A stretch of DNA of 64,000 bases from positions 186,001 through 250,000 of the forward strand of contig NZ_KK211190.1 in assembly GCF_000620865.1 (NCBI RefSeq). The letters are read 5' to 3'. A program made the position numbers and the translations under genes. The notes below the pieces were generated by a model that saw only the letters and a program-made list of their open reading frames with translations, did not search any database and was not told the origin of the DNA. The DNA comes from Exiguobacterium sibiricum 7-3. Lineage in GTDB: Bacteria; Bacillota; Bacilli; Exiguobacteriales; Exiguobacteriaceae. Below are positions 25,440 through 34,737 of the stretch, piece by piece. The stretch's first letter is position 1. Each line of letters starts with the position of its first letter.

Positions 25440-26555
25440 ATGGCTAATGAAAAGATGTTTGATACGTTTACACTTCCAAACGGAGTGACACTTAAAAACC
25501 GGATTATGATGGCGCCGATGACAAACTACGCGGCGGAAGAAAACGGTGAAGTTTCAGAAGCGGAGCTTGCATACTACGCAGAACGTTCAGGTGGAGTCGG
25601 TGCAGTCATCACAGCATGTGCCAACGTCACGGCAGACGGTCAAGGATTCCCGAATGAGTTTGGCGCAGAACGCGATGAATTGATTCCGAGCCTGAAACGT
25701 CTTGCGACAACGATCCAAGATCAAGGCGCAAAAGCGATTCTGCAAATTTTCCACGCAGGTCGTATGGCACCACCGGAACTCGTCGGCGGACAAACTGTCA
25801 GTGCAAGCGCAGTAGCACCAGAACGTGAAGGCGCAATGACACCACGTGCACTTGAAGCAGCGGAAGTCGATGCGATCATCGAAGCGTTCGGTCAAGCGAC
25901 ACGCCGTGCGATGGAAGCTGGATTTGACGGAGTTGAGATTCATGGTGCGAACACGTACTTAATTCAACAATTCGTTTCTCCACACTCAAACCGTCGTGAT
26001 GACAAATGGGGCGGAAGTCTTGAAAAACGTCTGGCTTTCCCGCTGGCAGTTGTTGATGCGGTCGAAGCTGTTGCAAAACAAGATCCATCATTCATCGTCG
26101 GTTACCGTTTCTCACCGGAAGAAGTTGAAAATCCGGGAATTACACTCGACGATACGATGCAACTCGTCGATGCTCTTGCGAAAAAAGACCTCGACTACTT
26201 GCACGTTTCCGTCATGGACTTCTTTGCCGGATCGATTCGTGATCAGAATGAAACGCGTTCACCGATCAGCCTTGTACAAGAGCGTGTCGGTCAACAGGTT
26301 CCGGTCATCGGTGTCGGTTCACTTCATACGCCGGAAGAAGTCGAGCGTTCGCTTGAAGTCGTGCCACTCGTCGCGCTTGGTCGTGAGTTGATCATGGAAC
26401 CGAAATGGGTCGAAAAAGTGGAAGCGGGAGAAACAGATTCAATCCGGACTGAACTCGATCCGTCAGCACAAGCAGAACTCGTCGTACCGGATGCATTATG
26501 GCAAGGAATCACGAGCCGTCCAGGCTGGTTCCCAATCAAACAAACAACAAAATAA
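25440..26555 (+). CDS. NADH-dependent flavin oxidoreductase (old yellow enzyme family, YqiG-like)
   Basis: A 371-residue FMN-binding TIM-barrel enzyme. N-terminal LPNGVTLKNRIMMAPMTNYAA is the FMN-binding start. The HAGR motif (QIFHAGRMAPP) and GVEIHGANTYLIQQFVSPHSNRRDDKWGGS carry substrate and FMN contacts. It reduces activated C=C bonds in enones or related electrophiles, probably in stress tolerance; the natural substrate is unknown. Ribosome site GAGGAGGA ten bases before ATG 25440. Monocistronic, ending in a perfect hairpin terminator. Confidence 0.93.
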   Translation: MANEKMFDTFTLPNGVTLKNRIMMAPMTNYAAEENGEVSEAELAYYAERSGGVGAVITACANVTADGQGFPNEFGAERDELIPSLKRLATTIQDQGAKAILQIFHAGRMAPPELVGGQTVSASAVAPEREGAMTPRALEAAEVDAIIEAFGQATRRAMEAGFDGVEIHGANTYLIQQFVSPHSNRRDDKWGGSLEKRLAFPLAVVDAVEAVAKQDPSFIVGYRFSPEEVENPGITLDDTMQLVDALAKKDLDYLHVSVMDFFAGSIRDQNETRSPISLVQERVGQQVPVIGVGSLHTPEEVERSLEVVPLVALGRELIMEPKWVEKVEAGETDSIRTELDPSAQAELVVPDALWQGITSRPGWFPIKQTTK

Positions 26556-26565
26556 GAAATACGAA

Positions 26566-26602
26566 AAGGAGCAACTCAGAATTCTGAGTTGCTCCTTTTT
26601 TA
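26566..26602. terminator. Bidirectional terminator (perfect palindrome)
   Basis: AAGGAGCAACTCAGAA / TTCTGAGTTGCTCCTT, 16-bp arms, with A-run and T-run. Between the flavin oxidoreductase and the exonuclease gene. Confidence 0.93.
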
Positions 26603-26605
26603 GTG

Positions 26606-27178
26606 TCAGTAAGCGACTTCACCCATCCGGACACCACAAAAACGGTGCAGCTCGACCGGATGTTCGATATTTGTCCGGTCCAACATATCCTGCAGCAACA
26701 AGGCGCAGATGTAGGCATCTTCCTTGGCATCATGGTGCTTAAACGAGACATTTAAAAATTCTGCCATCGTATTTAACTTGTGGTTCGGCAACCATGGATA
26801 CAGTTTCCGTGATAACTTGACCGTACAGCCGTACTGAAACGGCGGCATTTGATACAAGTCGTATTTTTGAATCGCTTTTTGGAGTGCACCCATGTCGAAT
26901 GCCGCATTATGAGCGACGATAAGCTCTGCATTTTCGATCAAATCAAACAAGCCATGTGTTGTCATTGCCTCCGGTAAGGCCGGTGCATCCCAGACGTCAC
27001 TCGGCCGAATGCCGTGGACACGGATGTTGCCGGCATCAAAGTCTTCCTCCGGGTTGATCAAAACTTGTTGGCTTGTGATGACTTTCCCCTCGGATAAAAT
27101 GGACCAGCCGAAAGCGCAGATACTACGGCTGTTCCGATTAGCTGTTTCAAAATCGATCGCCAGTGTATAAGGTTCCAT
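26606..27178 (-). CDS. DnaQ-like 3'-5' exonuclease (DEDDh)
   Basis: A 190-residue exonuclease domain protein. The DEDDh residues are visible: Asp9 and Glu11 (IDFET), Asp in VAHNAAFDMG near 100, and His/Asp in HHDAKEDA near 160. It is not fused to a polymerase or helicase. Such stand-alone proteins trim DNA or RNA 3' ends in proofreading or repair. Ribosome site AGGAGAG before ATG 27178. Convergent with the flavin oxidoreductase. Confidence 0.9.
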   Translation of the reverse strand: MEPYTLAIDFETANRNSRSICAFGWSILSEGKVITSQQVLINPEEDFDAGNIRVHGIRPSDVWDAPALPEAMTTHGLFDLIENAELIVAHNAAFDMGALQKAIQKYDLYQMPPFQYGCTVKLSRKLYPWLPNHKLNTMAEFLNVSFKHHDAKEDAYICALLLQDMLDRTNIEHPVELHRFCGVRMGEVAY

Positions 27179-27247
27179 ATCATCTCTCCTTTTTTAAACA
27201 GCATACCGTATTTCGATTCAGAATGCATGTTCGTCTTTTGTTTCAAT

Positions 27248-27285
27248 GAAAACAGTCCGTCTGCCGAGCGGCATGACGGACTGTC
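27248..27285 (-). terminator. Terminator of the MATE gene
   Basis: ACAGTCCGTC / GACGGACTGT stem, followed on the minus strand by TTTTC, just past the stop at 27288. Confidence 0.8.
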
Positions 27286-27287
27286 GA

Positions 27288-28679
27288 TTATTTTGCATGT
27301 ACGGCTTTTTCTTCCGGCTCCGCGTACTCATCCGGCTTAAAGAGCATGATCCGGTCACGATAGGCAAAGACGACCGCCGTCAAAACGGCCATTAAATCAG
27401 CAATCGGGAAGGCGAACCAAACCCCCTGTACTCCAAAAAAGACCGGTAAAATCAATACGAGTGGAATCGTATATAATGTTTGCCGGGAGAGCGACAAGAA
27501 CAAGGCAATCCGTGCCTTGGCGAGTGATTGATACATCCCGTTGATAATCATCTGAATGCCGTAGACAAATGAAATGGCGAATAAAATCCGCATCGCCGTC
27601 GAACCTTCATCGAGTAAGGTCGCGTCTTCCGTAAACATCCCGACCCAAAAGCGAGGGAACAATTGGATCAACAGCCATAGCGTGATCGATAAGGTCAAAC
27701 CGTAACGAATCGCCAGCTTGATTGCTTGTGACATCCGGTCAAACTGTTTCGATCCGAAGTTATAGCCGACAATCGGCTGCATCCCTTGGACGATTCCCAT
27801 GATTGGCATCCCGACGAGCGCCATGAATTTGTTGATGACGGCAAATGTCGCCAGTTCCGTCGTTCCGCCGTACCGGACGAGCATATGGTTGACGGTGATG
27901 AACAAAACGGATTGCGAGACTTGCATGATGAAGGACGAAGATCCGATTTGTCCCATCCGCACAACGAGTTTCGGATCAAAGCGGAACGCTTCCCGATTAA
28001 GTACTAAGCTCGTTTTTTTGGCTTTCGTGAAAAAGAACCGGAAAATCAGGATGGAACCGACGATTTGAGCGACGACCGTCCCGAGTGCCGCTCCTTGAAT
28101 CCCCCAGTCGAGTCCGAAAATGAACAATGGGGTCAAGACGATGTTGATTGCGACCGTCGTCAGCATGACACGCATCTGATAACTGGCACGTCCCTCGGCC
28201 CGAAGCATTGCACTGGATGCCATCGTCAGCATGAAGAACGGGGAACCGAGTAACAGGACACGGAGGAAATCAATACTGTACGGCATGATCTCCGGTGTCG
28301 CACCGAACACACGCAACAACGGTTCGACGAAGATGAACGCTGTGATAATGGCGAGCATACTGACAACAAAGACCGTCATCAGGACGTTCGCATAGGCACG
28401 ACTGGCACCTGCCAGATTTTTTTGACCGAGCCGCTGAGAAGCAATGGCAGCACCGCCGATTCCGACCGAGTTCGAGATGGCCATCAAGACCAGTTGAACG
28501 GGAAACGCAATTCCGACAGCCGCGACGGCAACCGTCCCGATTCCCTGCGCGACAAAGATCGTATCGACAATATTGTAGAGAGCGGTCACGAGCATCCCGA
28601 TCATCGCCGGGAGCGACAGTCCGATCAGGAGTTTGTTAATGGGTGCTTCTCCCAATCGAGCCGTATTTTTATTCATCAT
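27288..28679 (-). CDS. MATE family multidrug efflux protein
   Basis: A 463-residue, 12-helix antiporter of the multidrug and toxin extrusion family. The N-lobe starts PINKLLIGLSLPAMIGMLVTALYNIVDTIFVAQGIGTVAVAAVGI, the standard MATE signature, and the C-lobe has LVGMPIMGIVQGMQPIVGYNFGSK. It exports cationic drugs or metabolites with Na+ or H+. I choose ATG 28679: AAGGAGG lies eight bases upstream. The frame extends to 28712 without a ribosome site there. No adjacent regulator. Confidence 0.93.
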   Translation of the reverse strand: MMNKNTARLGEAPINKLLIGLSLPAMIGMLVTALYNIVDTIFVAQGIGTVAVAAVGIAFPVQLVLMAISNSVGIGGAAIASQRLGQKNLAGASRAYANVLMTVFVVSMLAIITAFIFVEPLLRVFGATPEIMPYSIDFLRVLLLGSPFFMLTMASSAMLRAEGRASYQMRVMLTTVAINIVLTPLFIFGLDWGIQGAALGTVVAQIVGSILIFRFFFTKAKKTSLVLNREAFRFDPKLVVRMGQIGSSSFIMQVSQSVLFITVNHMLVRYGGTTELATFAVINKFMALVGMPIMGIVQGMQPIVGYNFGSKQFDRMSQAIKLAIRYGLTLSITLWLLIQLFPRFWVGMFTEDATLLDEGSTAMRILFAISFVYGIQMIINGMYQSLAKARIALFLSLSRQTLYTIPLVLILPVFFGVQGVWFAFPIADLMAVLTAVVFAYRDRIMLFKPDEYAEPEEKAVHAK

Positions 28680-28795
28680 CAGGAGAGCCTCCTTTTTCTT
28701 AAACAGGTACATGGATTTTCATTCAGATTAGTCGCTTCGACAACCGGATGCAAGCAATCGAATCAAGCAATGTGCAAAATAAGATGCTCTCATCG

Positions 28796-28837
28796 AAAAA
28801 GGCATCCCACATGCAAACAGCGGAATGCCTTTTTTCT
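28796..28837 (-). terminator. Terminator of the M50 protease gene
   Basis: AAAAAGGCAT / ATGCCTTTTTT stem with a 20-nt loop and U-run on either strand. Just downstream of the stop at 28846. Confidence 0.75.
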
Positions 28838-28845
28838 GCTTATTG

Positions 28846-29925
28846 TTAAGACGGGGTCGGAAGATATCCTTTGGAATATTCGAAGGCGATAAAAAGAATC
28901 GCACCGAGTGCCAAGTAGGCAAACAGTGTAATCGTCTGCTGTTTTTTCGGCATTTGGTGATACTCAACCGATTTTTCAGCTTCCAGCAACGGTTCGATCC
29001 GTTGATCGAGGCGACGCAGCAAGGCATCATAATCATTGGCTGAATCATATTGGTAACGAAGCAATTCATCAGCGGCACTTTTCGCCTCTTCCGGGCTTGC
29101 GCTCCTTAAATCCTGGAGATCATGCCGGAGTGACCAGGCAATCGGATCATAGGTCGAGACGGGGGTGTCGTCCGTTTCCTCAACGTCAGGTTCCATGACG
29201 GTTTCCGTTGCTGTTAGCTGTTCCTGCTCGACTTTCGCCTGCAACACCCGGTTACGGGCAGCACGGTACAACATTAAAACCGACTTACTGTTTTCATATT
29301 GTTTAGCGAACTGATATCGTTTCCAGACCGCACTTCCGCCAAGGAACGCAATCAGTAGAAGGATGATGCTGAAATGTGTCACACCATAGGCAATCAGGGC
29401 GGCGAGACCAGCGACCCAGACGACAATCGGCAATCCGGCTAAAATCCGTCCGCCGTCAAGCGGGCTAACCGGCAGCAGGTTAAACAGGTTCAACAAGGCC
29501 CCTAAATGGAAGATGACAAGCCAAAACTCGTTTCCGGTGACCGCGTATCCGATTAAAAGCGGAATGAGAGAAAATAATCCGGCCAGCGGACCGCCATAAG
29601 CCAAAATAGCTTCTTGTTTCGGCGTCCGGAATGTATCCTTGATTCCAATGACCGCTCCCATGAACGGAACGAAAATCGCCGGTCCCGTCTTAAAACCAAG
29701 CCGCTTGGCTGCTGCGAGATGTCCCATTTCGTGAATGAACAAAAGATACAGTAATCCGACACCAAACCAGACACCGAAAATTTGCGCGTAAAACAATAAC
29801 GAGATGCCGAACGAGATTAACGTTCCGCCGAATTTGGAGAACTTTAAGAGAGCAAGCAGAACCTTACCTTTTGAGAGCAGAAATGCTCCGGCGACGGCTA
29901 AGCCTCCCCAACGTTTTTTATCCAT
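28846..29925 (-). CDS. Site-2 protease family (M50) membrane metalloprotease
   Basis: A 359-residue protein. Hydrophobic N-terminal half with zinc-binding HEMGH near residue 65 and a YGGPLAGL loop, then LLPVSPLDGGRILAG near 150-165 supplying the third ligand. The C-terminal half (about 200-330) is a charged cytoplasmic region rich in acidic residues, and a last membrane helix (TLFAYLALGAILFIAFEY) ends the protein. It probably cleaves a transmembrane substrate; the substrate is unknown, and the acidic insert with tail anchor is unlike RasP or SpoIVFB. Monocistronic. Confidence 0.85.
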   Translation of the reverse strand: MDKKRWGGLAVAGAFLLSKGKVLLALLKFSKFGGTLISFGISLLFYAQIFGVWFGVGLLYLLFIHEMGHLAAAKRLGFKTGPAIFVPFMGAVIGIKDTFRTPKQEAILAYGGPLAGLFSLIPLLIGYAVTGNEFWLVIFHLGALLNLFNLLPVSPLDGGRILAGLPIVVWVAGLAALIAYGVTHFSIILLLIAFLGGSAVWKRYQFAKQYENSKSVLMLYRAARNRVLQAKVEQEQLTATETVMEPDVEETDDTPVSTYDPIAWSLRHDLQDLRSASPEEAKSAADELLRYQYDSANDYDALLRRLDQRIEPLLEAEKSVEYHQMPKKQQTITLFAYLALGAILFIAFEYSKGYLPTPS

Positions 29926-30003
29926 CGTCCATAACCTTCTTTCATCATCTGACTCTTGTCTCTAGTGTACGCTAAAAGACGATGGAAGGTTTCGTTTCAG
30001 GTG

Positions 30004-31269
30004 TCAGTTGAATGTGATGAAAAAGCAACTTCCGCCGTCCGTTCGGGCCTCGCTGCCAACGGACAGATGATGATGTTCCGCCAATGCGGCAGCAATCGAC
30101 AGGCCGAGACCGCTGCCGGACCGGTCACGGGCTTCATCAAGCCGGTAAAACCGGTCGAAGAGATGTTTGCGCTGCTCGGCGGATAAAGCGGTTCCGCGGT
30201 CAAGGACTTCGAGCCGATCCGGTCGAAGCCGGATTTCCGGATCTTTCGCGTATTTGATCGCATTGTCGATAAAAATCGTCAAAATCCGGACGAGTGCTTC
30301 GTGATTTGCGGTGACCGTCCCGGTTGCATCGACCGGAATCTGGACGTCATAAGCATGGTGCATCCGGTCCGCGACTTCCGTGCCGAGCTGTTTCAAATCA
30401 ATTGTCTCTGTCGTCGTTTCACCATATCCGAGCCGGGATAATTCGAGCATTGGTTCAATCAGTCCGCTTCGCATTGCATGTGTTTCGTTCAAGATATTGC
30501 TGATTGATTCTTCGAGAACATCGGGATTCGTTTTCCCCCAACGCTTCAGCAACTTCGCATATCCTTCAATAACGGTCAGCGGCGTCTTCATCTCATGCGA
30601 GACATCAGCAACGAACTGCCGTTGCTGTTCCATCGTGTGATCGACACGTCCAATCATCCGGTTAAAGACTTTTCCGAGCTGGCCGATCTCGTCATTTTGT
30701 TGTTCCGGAACGGTCTCGAGTGTGCCGGAGTCGGAAATCCGTTCCATCGTCTGACCGAGGTGACGCAGCGGACGTAACGTCTGATAGGCGATGAAGAAAC
30801 TGCTGAGGAAGGCGATGATGATGGCGGCAATCAGGACGATCGAGAAGGCGAAGATCAAGGTCGAAATCGTATCATCGACGGTGTCGTCTTCAAACAGATA
30901 AGCTTGATCCTCATGAACGACGCCAAACCAGTTACCGGATTTGAACGGTTCGTCCCTGGTCGTCGGAATGCCGGGGAGATCGCGTGCGCGCACATCGCCG
31001 TTGACGGTGGCAGAATCATCATCATCTTCATCGTTCGCAATGACCCAGCGTCCGTCGTCACGGGACAGGACGACGGAATCTTCATGCAGCGTCAACAAAG
31101 CTCGGGTCGAGGAATCATCTTCCATCAGCTCCTCGGCCTGTTCGAGTTGAGTGAAGCGGGATTCGATCAAGTGATCACGCACGACATAGGTGACGACTAG
31201 AAAAGATAAGAGCAACAAGAGTGTCGTGAACAACGTCACCGATAACGCCAGTTTGGTTCGTAACTTCAT
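30004..31269 (-). CDS. Sensor histidine kinase
   Basis: A 421-residue membrane kinase. TM1 about 9-30, an extracellular sensor of about 105 residues with a strongly acidic stretch (DEDDDDSATVNGD), TM2 about 137-161, HAMP 162-215, then the phosphoacceptor H225 in VSHEMKTPLT, N-box FIDNAIKYA and G2 box GSGLGLSIA. The G1 box is degenerate (DRGTALS instead of DxGxG). Overlaps the response regulator by 4 bp. The acidic sensor may bind cations or basic peptides; this is inference. Third gene of the envelope-protein/RR/HK operon. Confidence 0.93.
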   Translation of the reverse strand: MKLRTKLALSVTLFTTLLLLLSFLVVTYVVRDHLIESRFTQLEQAEELMEDDSSTRALLTLHEDSVVLSRDDGRWVIANDEDDDDSATVNGDVRARDLPGIPTTRDEPFKSGNWFGVVHEDQAYLFEDDTVDDTISTLIFAFSIVLIAAIIIAFLSSFFIAYQTLRPLRHLGQTMERISDSGTLETVPEQQNDEIGQLGKVFNRMIGRVDHTMEQQRQFVADVSHEMKTPLTVIEGYAKLLKRWGKTNPDVLEESISNILNETHAMRSGLIEPMLELSRLGYGETTTETIDLKQLGTEVADRMHHAYDVQIPVDATGTVTANHEALVRILTIFIDNAIKYAKDPEIRLRPDRLEVLDRGTALSAEQRKHLFDRFYRLDEARDRSGSGLGLSIAAALAEHHHLSVGSEARTDGGSCFFITFN

Positions 31270-31949
31270 CCTTTCTCCTCCCTTAAGACATAGCCGATAC
31301 CACGAACGGTCTGAATGAGGGGAGACTGGCTGCGGTCCATTTTTTTGCGTAAATACCGGATGTAGACATCGACGATATTCGTTTCTCCGAAGTAGTCATA
31401 ACCCCAGACCCGATTGAGGATTTGCTCACGGGTCAAGACGTGTTCCTTATTTTCCATCAGATAGGACAACAAATCGAATTCGCGTGGTGTCAAATCAAGC
31501 GGGACGTCGTTTCGAAACGCTTCATGCCGGTCCAAATCCAGTAAGACATCGGCATAATACAACTGATTGGATTCGACGGCGGCGCGTGTCGTCAAGCGGA
31601 GTAAGGCGCGGATACGTGCCAACAATTCTTCGATTTCAAACGGCTTCGTCACATAATCATTGGCGCCGAGATCAAGACCTGCCACCTTGTCATACACTTC
31701 GCCCCGTGCCGTCAATAAGATGACGGGAACCGGATTACCTTTTCCGCGAAGCCGTCGAAGCACCTCGAAGCCGCTGAGCTCCGGCATCATCACGTCGAGT
31801 AAGACGAGATCGATATCGTTCTCAGCAGCTACTAAGCCATCTTTACCGTTGAAGGCGACCTGCGTCGCGTATCCAGCGTGGTTTAATTCCAGTTCAAGTA
31901 GGCGGGCGATTTTCGAATCGTCCTCGACGATTAAGATGGTCGGTGCCAT
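31266..31949 (-). CDS. OmpR-family response regulator
   Basis: A 227-residue regulator. Receiver domain 1-120 with phosphoacceptor Asp52 (LLDVMMPELSG) and the TKPF switch lysine near 102. The C-terminal OmpR winged helix (LTPREFDLLSYLMENKEHVLTREQILNRVWGYDYFGETNIVDVYIRYLRKKMD) follows. It resembles ArlR/YkoG-type regulators. It starts 11 bp after the three-repeat envelope protein and overlaps the kinase gene, so the three form one operon. Probably autoregulates that operon. Confidence 0.95.
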   Translation of the reverse strand: MAPTILIVEDDSKIARLLELELNHAGYATQVAFNGKDGLVAAENDIDLVLLDVMMPELSGFEVLRRLRGKGNPVPVILLTARGEVYDKVAGLDLGANDYVTKPFEIEELLARIRALLRLTTRAAVESNQLYYADVLLDLDRHEAFRNDVPLDLTPREFDLLSYLMENKEHVLTREQILNRVWGYDYFGETNIVDVYIRYLRKKMDRSQSPLIQTVRGIGYVLREEKG

Positions 31950-31960
31950 AGACTTCCTCC

Positions 31961-32851
31961 TTACGACTGTTCGTCGATTTCTGTCACTTGCTTCGATCCG
32001 TTCAACTCAAGTTCGACTTGTGAACCGACCTGTACATCATTATCCTGTTCCATGTTTTGCGCACGTTCAAACGTCACGTTTTTACCGTTTTGTTCAATGA
32101 CGACTTGTGTGTCCGTCACACGGACCAATGCACCACGGATGTCTTGATCTTCCGCTGCATCGTCTTCTTGGCGGTCATCGTTCCGGTCGTCCCGATCACT
32201 TGCATCTTCACGGTCGAGCTCCCGGACGAGACCGGCTGCTGTCAGTTCAAGTTTGACGGTATCACCGGCTTGCGCTTGGTCGATCTCTGCGCGCTCGCTG
32301 AAGCGGTACGTTTGATCCGAACCATTTTGAGTCAAGACGATTTGTTCATTGGACAGCTCTTTGACGACACCGGTGACTTCATTGCGGTCAGCGTCGGATG
32401 AATCGTCATCTCGACCATCCCGATCATTTTCACGTTCGAGTTCCCGGACAAGACCGTCCTGATTGAGTTCAAGTTTAATCCAATCGCCGGCCGTAGCTTG
32501 TTCGATTTCGGCAGATGAGGCAAACGAATACGATTGATCCGTTCCATTTTGTGTGAGTGTCACCGATGTGCCGGATACTTCTTTTAACGTTCCTTCTATT
32601 TCTTGATCATCCCGAAATGCACTCGGAAGCGACTGCTTGACGTTGCTTGAAACTTTTGTTGAAGCTGCTTCGACTTTTTGTCCAACTTGTTCTGAAGTCG
32701 TGACCGTTGAATTGACGAGAGAATGTCCCGGACCGGTGAAAAGTAAGAAGGCGCCGGCCCCCGTCAAAACGGTTCCTGTGATGGCGATTGAAGCGAGACC
32801 GCGTTTTACAAAATTCTTTTTTGGTTTATCCGTACGTTTTTCGTTTGTCAT
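31961..32851 (-). CDS. Membrane-anchored extracytoplasmic protein with three beta repeats
   Basis: A 296-residue protein. Basic N-terminus, one membrane anchor about 17-40, a linker, then three homologous repeats at about 85-140, 158-214 and 238-294. Each follows the pattern G.(L/V)..(V/L)......(L/V)TQNG....Y.F....EI.QA.AGD..KLEL...G.VREL.RE. Linkers between them are very rich in Asp, Glu, Arg and Asn. The repeats look like small OB or DUF5666-type beta barrels. I choose ATG 32851 with GAGGAGG eight bases ahead; upstream in-frame ATGs lack a ribosome site. First gene of a two-component operon, so probably its target or signal partner. Confidence 0.75.
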   Translation of the reverse strand: MTNEKRTDKPKKNFVKRGLASIAITGTVLTGAGAFLLFTGPGHSLVNSTVTTSEQVGQKVEAASTKVSSNVKQSLPSAFRDDQEIEGTLKEVSGTSVTLTQNGTDQSYSFASSAEIEQATAGDWIKLELNQDGLVRELERENDRDGRDDDSSDADRNEVTGVVKELSNEQIVLTQNGSDQTYRFSERAEIDQAQAGDTVKLELTAAGLVRELDREDASDRDDRNDDRQEDDAAEDQDIRGALVRVTDTQVVIEQNGKNVTFERAQNMEQDNDVQVGSQVELELNGSKQVTEIDEQS

Positions 32852-32951
32852 GATGATTTCCTCCTCGGTAGTGGTAGCTGCTTTTCTTATTCTTAGAATA
32901 GCGCCCGCAAGTGAGAGGAGACTGAGGATTAGATTAAAATTTGATGAGAAA

Positions 32952-33503
32952 TCAAATCGGTTTGATGAAGCGGGCAGGATTCCCGCCGACGACAGTGTTT
33001 GGGGCGACATCTTTGACGACGACACTTCCAGCCGCGATGACGGCATTGTCCCCAATCGTCACGCCCGGCGTGATGACGGCACGGCCACCGATCCAGACGT
33101 TGTCCCCGATGACAACCGGTTTCCCGAATTCATAACCGCTGTTGCGTTCGATGGGATCTAACGGATGCGTCGCTGTATAAATGTGGACGCCCGGAGCAAG
33201 CATACAGTTGTCGCCAATCGTAATCGGACAAATGTCGAGCAGCACACAATCGTAATTGGCATAAAACCGGGCACCAAGCGTGATGTTGTAACCATAATCA
33301 CATTTAAAAGACGGTTCGATGTAAAAATCCGTTTGTTCCGTCCGTAAAAGTTGTTGCAGGAGCGATTTTCGGGCAGGCAACTCTTCGATGCTGAGTTGGT
33401 TAAATTGATGACAAAGCATTTGGGCCCGTTTCCGATCGGCGACGAGTTCCGCATCCCCGGCTAAATACAACTGACCTTGAATCATCTTTTCTTTTTCTGT
33501 CAC
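32952..33503 (-). CDS. maa: Maltose O-acetyltransferase
   Basis: About 183 residues of the left-handed beta-helix acetyltransferase family (Maa/NodL/LacA). It transfers acetyl from acetyl-CoA to maltose, glucose or similar sugars. The N-terminal motif [20 protein letters not shown] is typical of Maa. Hexapeptide repeats follow ([24 protein letters not shown]...[38 protein letters not shown]), with the catalytic His in the HP motif. I choose GTG 33503, with AGGAG eight bases upstream; ATG 33512 abuts that site. Monocistronic. Confidence 0.92.
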   Translation of the reverse strand: MTEKEKMIQGQLYLAGDAELVADRKRAQMLCHQFNQLSIEELPARKSLLQQLLRTEQTDFYIEPSFKCDYGYNITLGARFYANYDCVLLDICPITIGDNCMLAPGVHIYTATHPLDPIERNSGYEFGKPVVIGDNVWIGGRAVITPGVTIGDNAVIAAGSVVVKDVAPNTVVGGNPARFIKPI

Positions 33504-33572
33504 ATGAATCATCTCCTATCATATGTATACCTTCATTAGACTAAACCGGACGGGGAGAAGCAACTGATACCA

Positions 33573-33614
33573 AAAAAAAGCGGTTTTGATGTCGCCATCA
33601 AAACCGCTTTTTAC
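33573..33614. terminator. Bidirectional terminator
   Basis: AAAAGCGGTTTTGATG / CATCAAAACCGCTTTT stem with loop TCGC. It follows the SDR stop at 33627 on the minus strand. Confidence 0.9.
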
Positions 33615-33626
33615 TCTAGCATTCAA

Positions 33627-34511
33627 TTAAGCGAGTTCAATTCCGCCTGTGACACCATAAATTTGTGCCGTGACATAACTAGCATCATCTGAAGCGAGGA
33701 AGACATAGACGCTCGAAAGTTCGACCGGTTGACCACTCCGTTTAAGCGGTGTTTCCTGACCGAATTCTGGAATGTTTTCGCTTGGTTGACCACCTGAGAT
33801 TTGCAACGGCGTCCAGATTGGACCCGGTGCAACAGAGTTGACGCGGATGCCTTTTGGCGCGACTTGTTTCGCAAGTCCACGTGTAAAGCCGTTGATGGCA
33901 AATTTCGTTGACGCGTAATCGAGCAGGTTCGCACTTGGGTTGTAGCCTTGAACCGAAGTCGTCGTGATAATCGAAGCCCCTTCTTTTAACAACGGGAGGG
34001 CAGCTTTAACGACCCAAAACAAAGAAAAAACATTGATTTCATATGTTTTGCGGAGTTGTTCCGTCGACAGGTCCATGATGTCCTCGACGGCTTGCTGTTT
34101 GCCGGCGACGAGTGCCAGAATATCGATTCCGCCAAGTGATTCGTGTGCTTCTTTGACGAGTTGCTGACAGAACGTTTCATCACTGAGGTCGCCCGCCAGT
34201 AAGTATGCTTTTTGGCCGGCAGCTTCAACAAGTGCTTTAACTTCTTCAGCGTCTTGTTGTTCTTCCGGTAGATAGTTGAGGAACACATCTGCACCTTCAC
34301 GTGCATAAGCAATGGCAGCGGCACGACCGATTCCAGAATCGCCCCCTGTGATCAAGGCTTTTTTCCCGATCAGTTTACCGGAACCTTTATAACTTTCTTC
34401 GCCACAATCCGGGATTGGCTCCATTTTTGCCTGGACAGCCGGTGCCTCCTGATATTGTTTTGGGAAGTCATCATTAAAATATTGTGTAAGTGGATTGTTA
34501 GACTGTGACAT
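33627..34511 (-). CDS. SDR oxidoreductase of the general-stress type (YhdF/YdaD-like)
   Basis: A 294-residue short-chain dehydrogenase. A 40-residue N-terminal extension ([46 protein letters not shown]) precedes [15 protein letters not shown], which identifies the YhdF/YdaD/GS39 subgroup. The YASTK catalytic motif is near residue 198. NAD(P)-dependent; substrate unknown. I choose ATG 34511, with AGGAGG nine bases upstream; the longer frame to 34598 runs through the promoter. A SigB-like promoter upstream fits the general-stress membership of its Bacillus relatives. Confidence 0.9.
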   Translation of the reverse strand: MSQSNNPLTQYFNDDFPKQYQEAPAVQAKMEPIPDCGEESYKGSGKLIGKKALITGGDSGIGRAAAIAYAREGADVFLNYLPEEQQDAEEVKALVEAAGQKAYLLAGDLSDETFCQQLVKEAHESLGGIDILALVAGKQQAVEDIMDLSTEQLRKTYEINVFSLFWVVKAALPLLKEGASIITTTSVQGYNPSANLLDYASTKFAINGFTRGLAKQVAPKGIRVNSVAPGPIWTPLQISGGQPSENIPEFGQETPLKRSGQPVELSSVYVFLASDDASYVTAQIYGVTGGIELA

Positions 34512-34556
34512 GAACTGATTCCTCCTAGGTAGTGGTTTCATTTGCATAAGAAGTAT

Positions 34557-34581
34557 GTTCCCTGTCACTTCACGTCTAAAC
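34557..34581 (-). promoter_or_regulatory. SigB-like promoter of the SDR gene
   Basis: On the minus strand GTTTAG (34581-34576), 13-bp spacer, GGGAAC (34562-34557), close to the SigB consensus GTTTAA-N12-15-GGGWAW. About 45 bp upstream of ATG 34511. Confidence 0.5.
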
Positions 34582-34675
34582 GTCAATTGATTAATCAAGT
34601 GAAATTTTCGTTAAGTGGAAAAGTGCGCTCAACAAGGCTGTAGCAATAACTAATCGAAGCGGACAAAGAGCAAAT

Positions 34676-34712
34676 AAAAAAATCGAAGTCCACAGATGTG
34701 AACTCCGATTTT
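34676..34712 (-). terminator. Terminator of nox (repeated sequence type)
   Basis: Minus strand AATCGGAGTTCAC-ATCT-GTGGACTTCGATT plus seven T. Shares almost all stem bases with the pulA terminator at 21351. Confidence 0.88.
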
Positions 34713-34737
34713 GATTAAAGATGGGGTAGTTGACCGA

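Noticed and set aside
32852-33055. N-terminal extension of the three-repeat protein
   Set aside because: The extension overlaps the end of the maltose acetyltransferase gene, lacks a ribosome site, and would put the membrane anchor far from the N-terminus.
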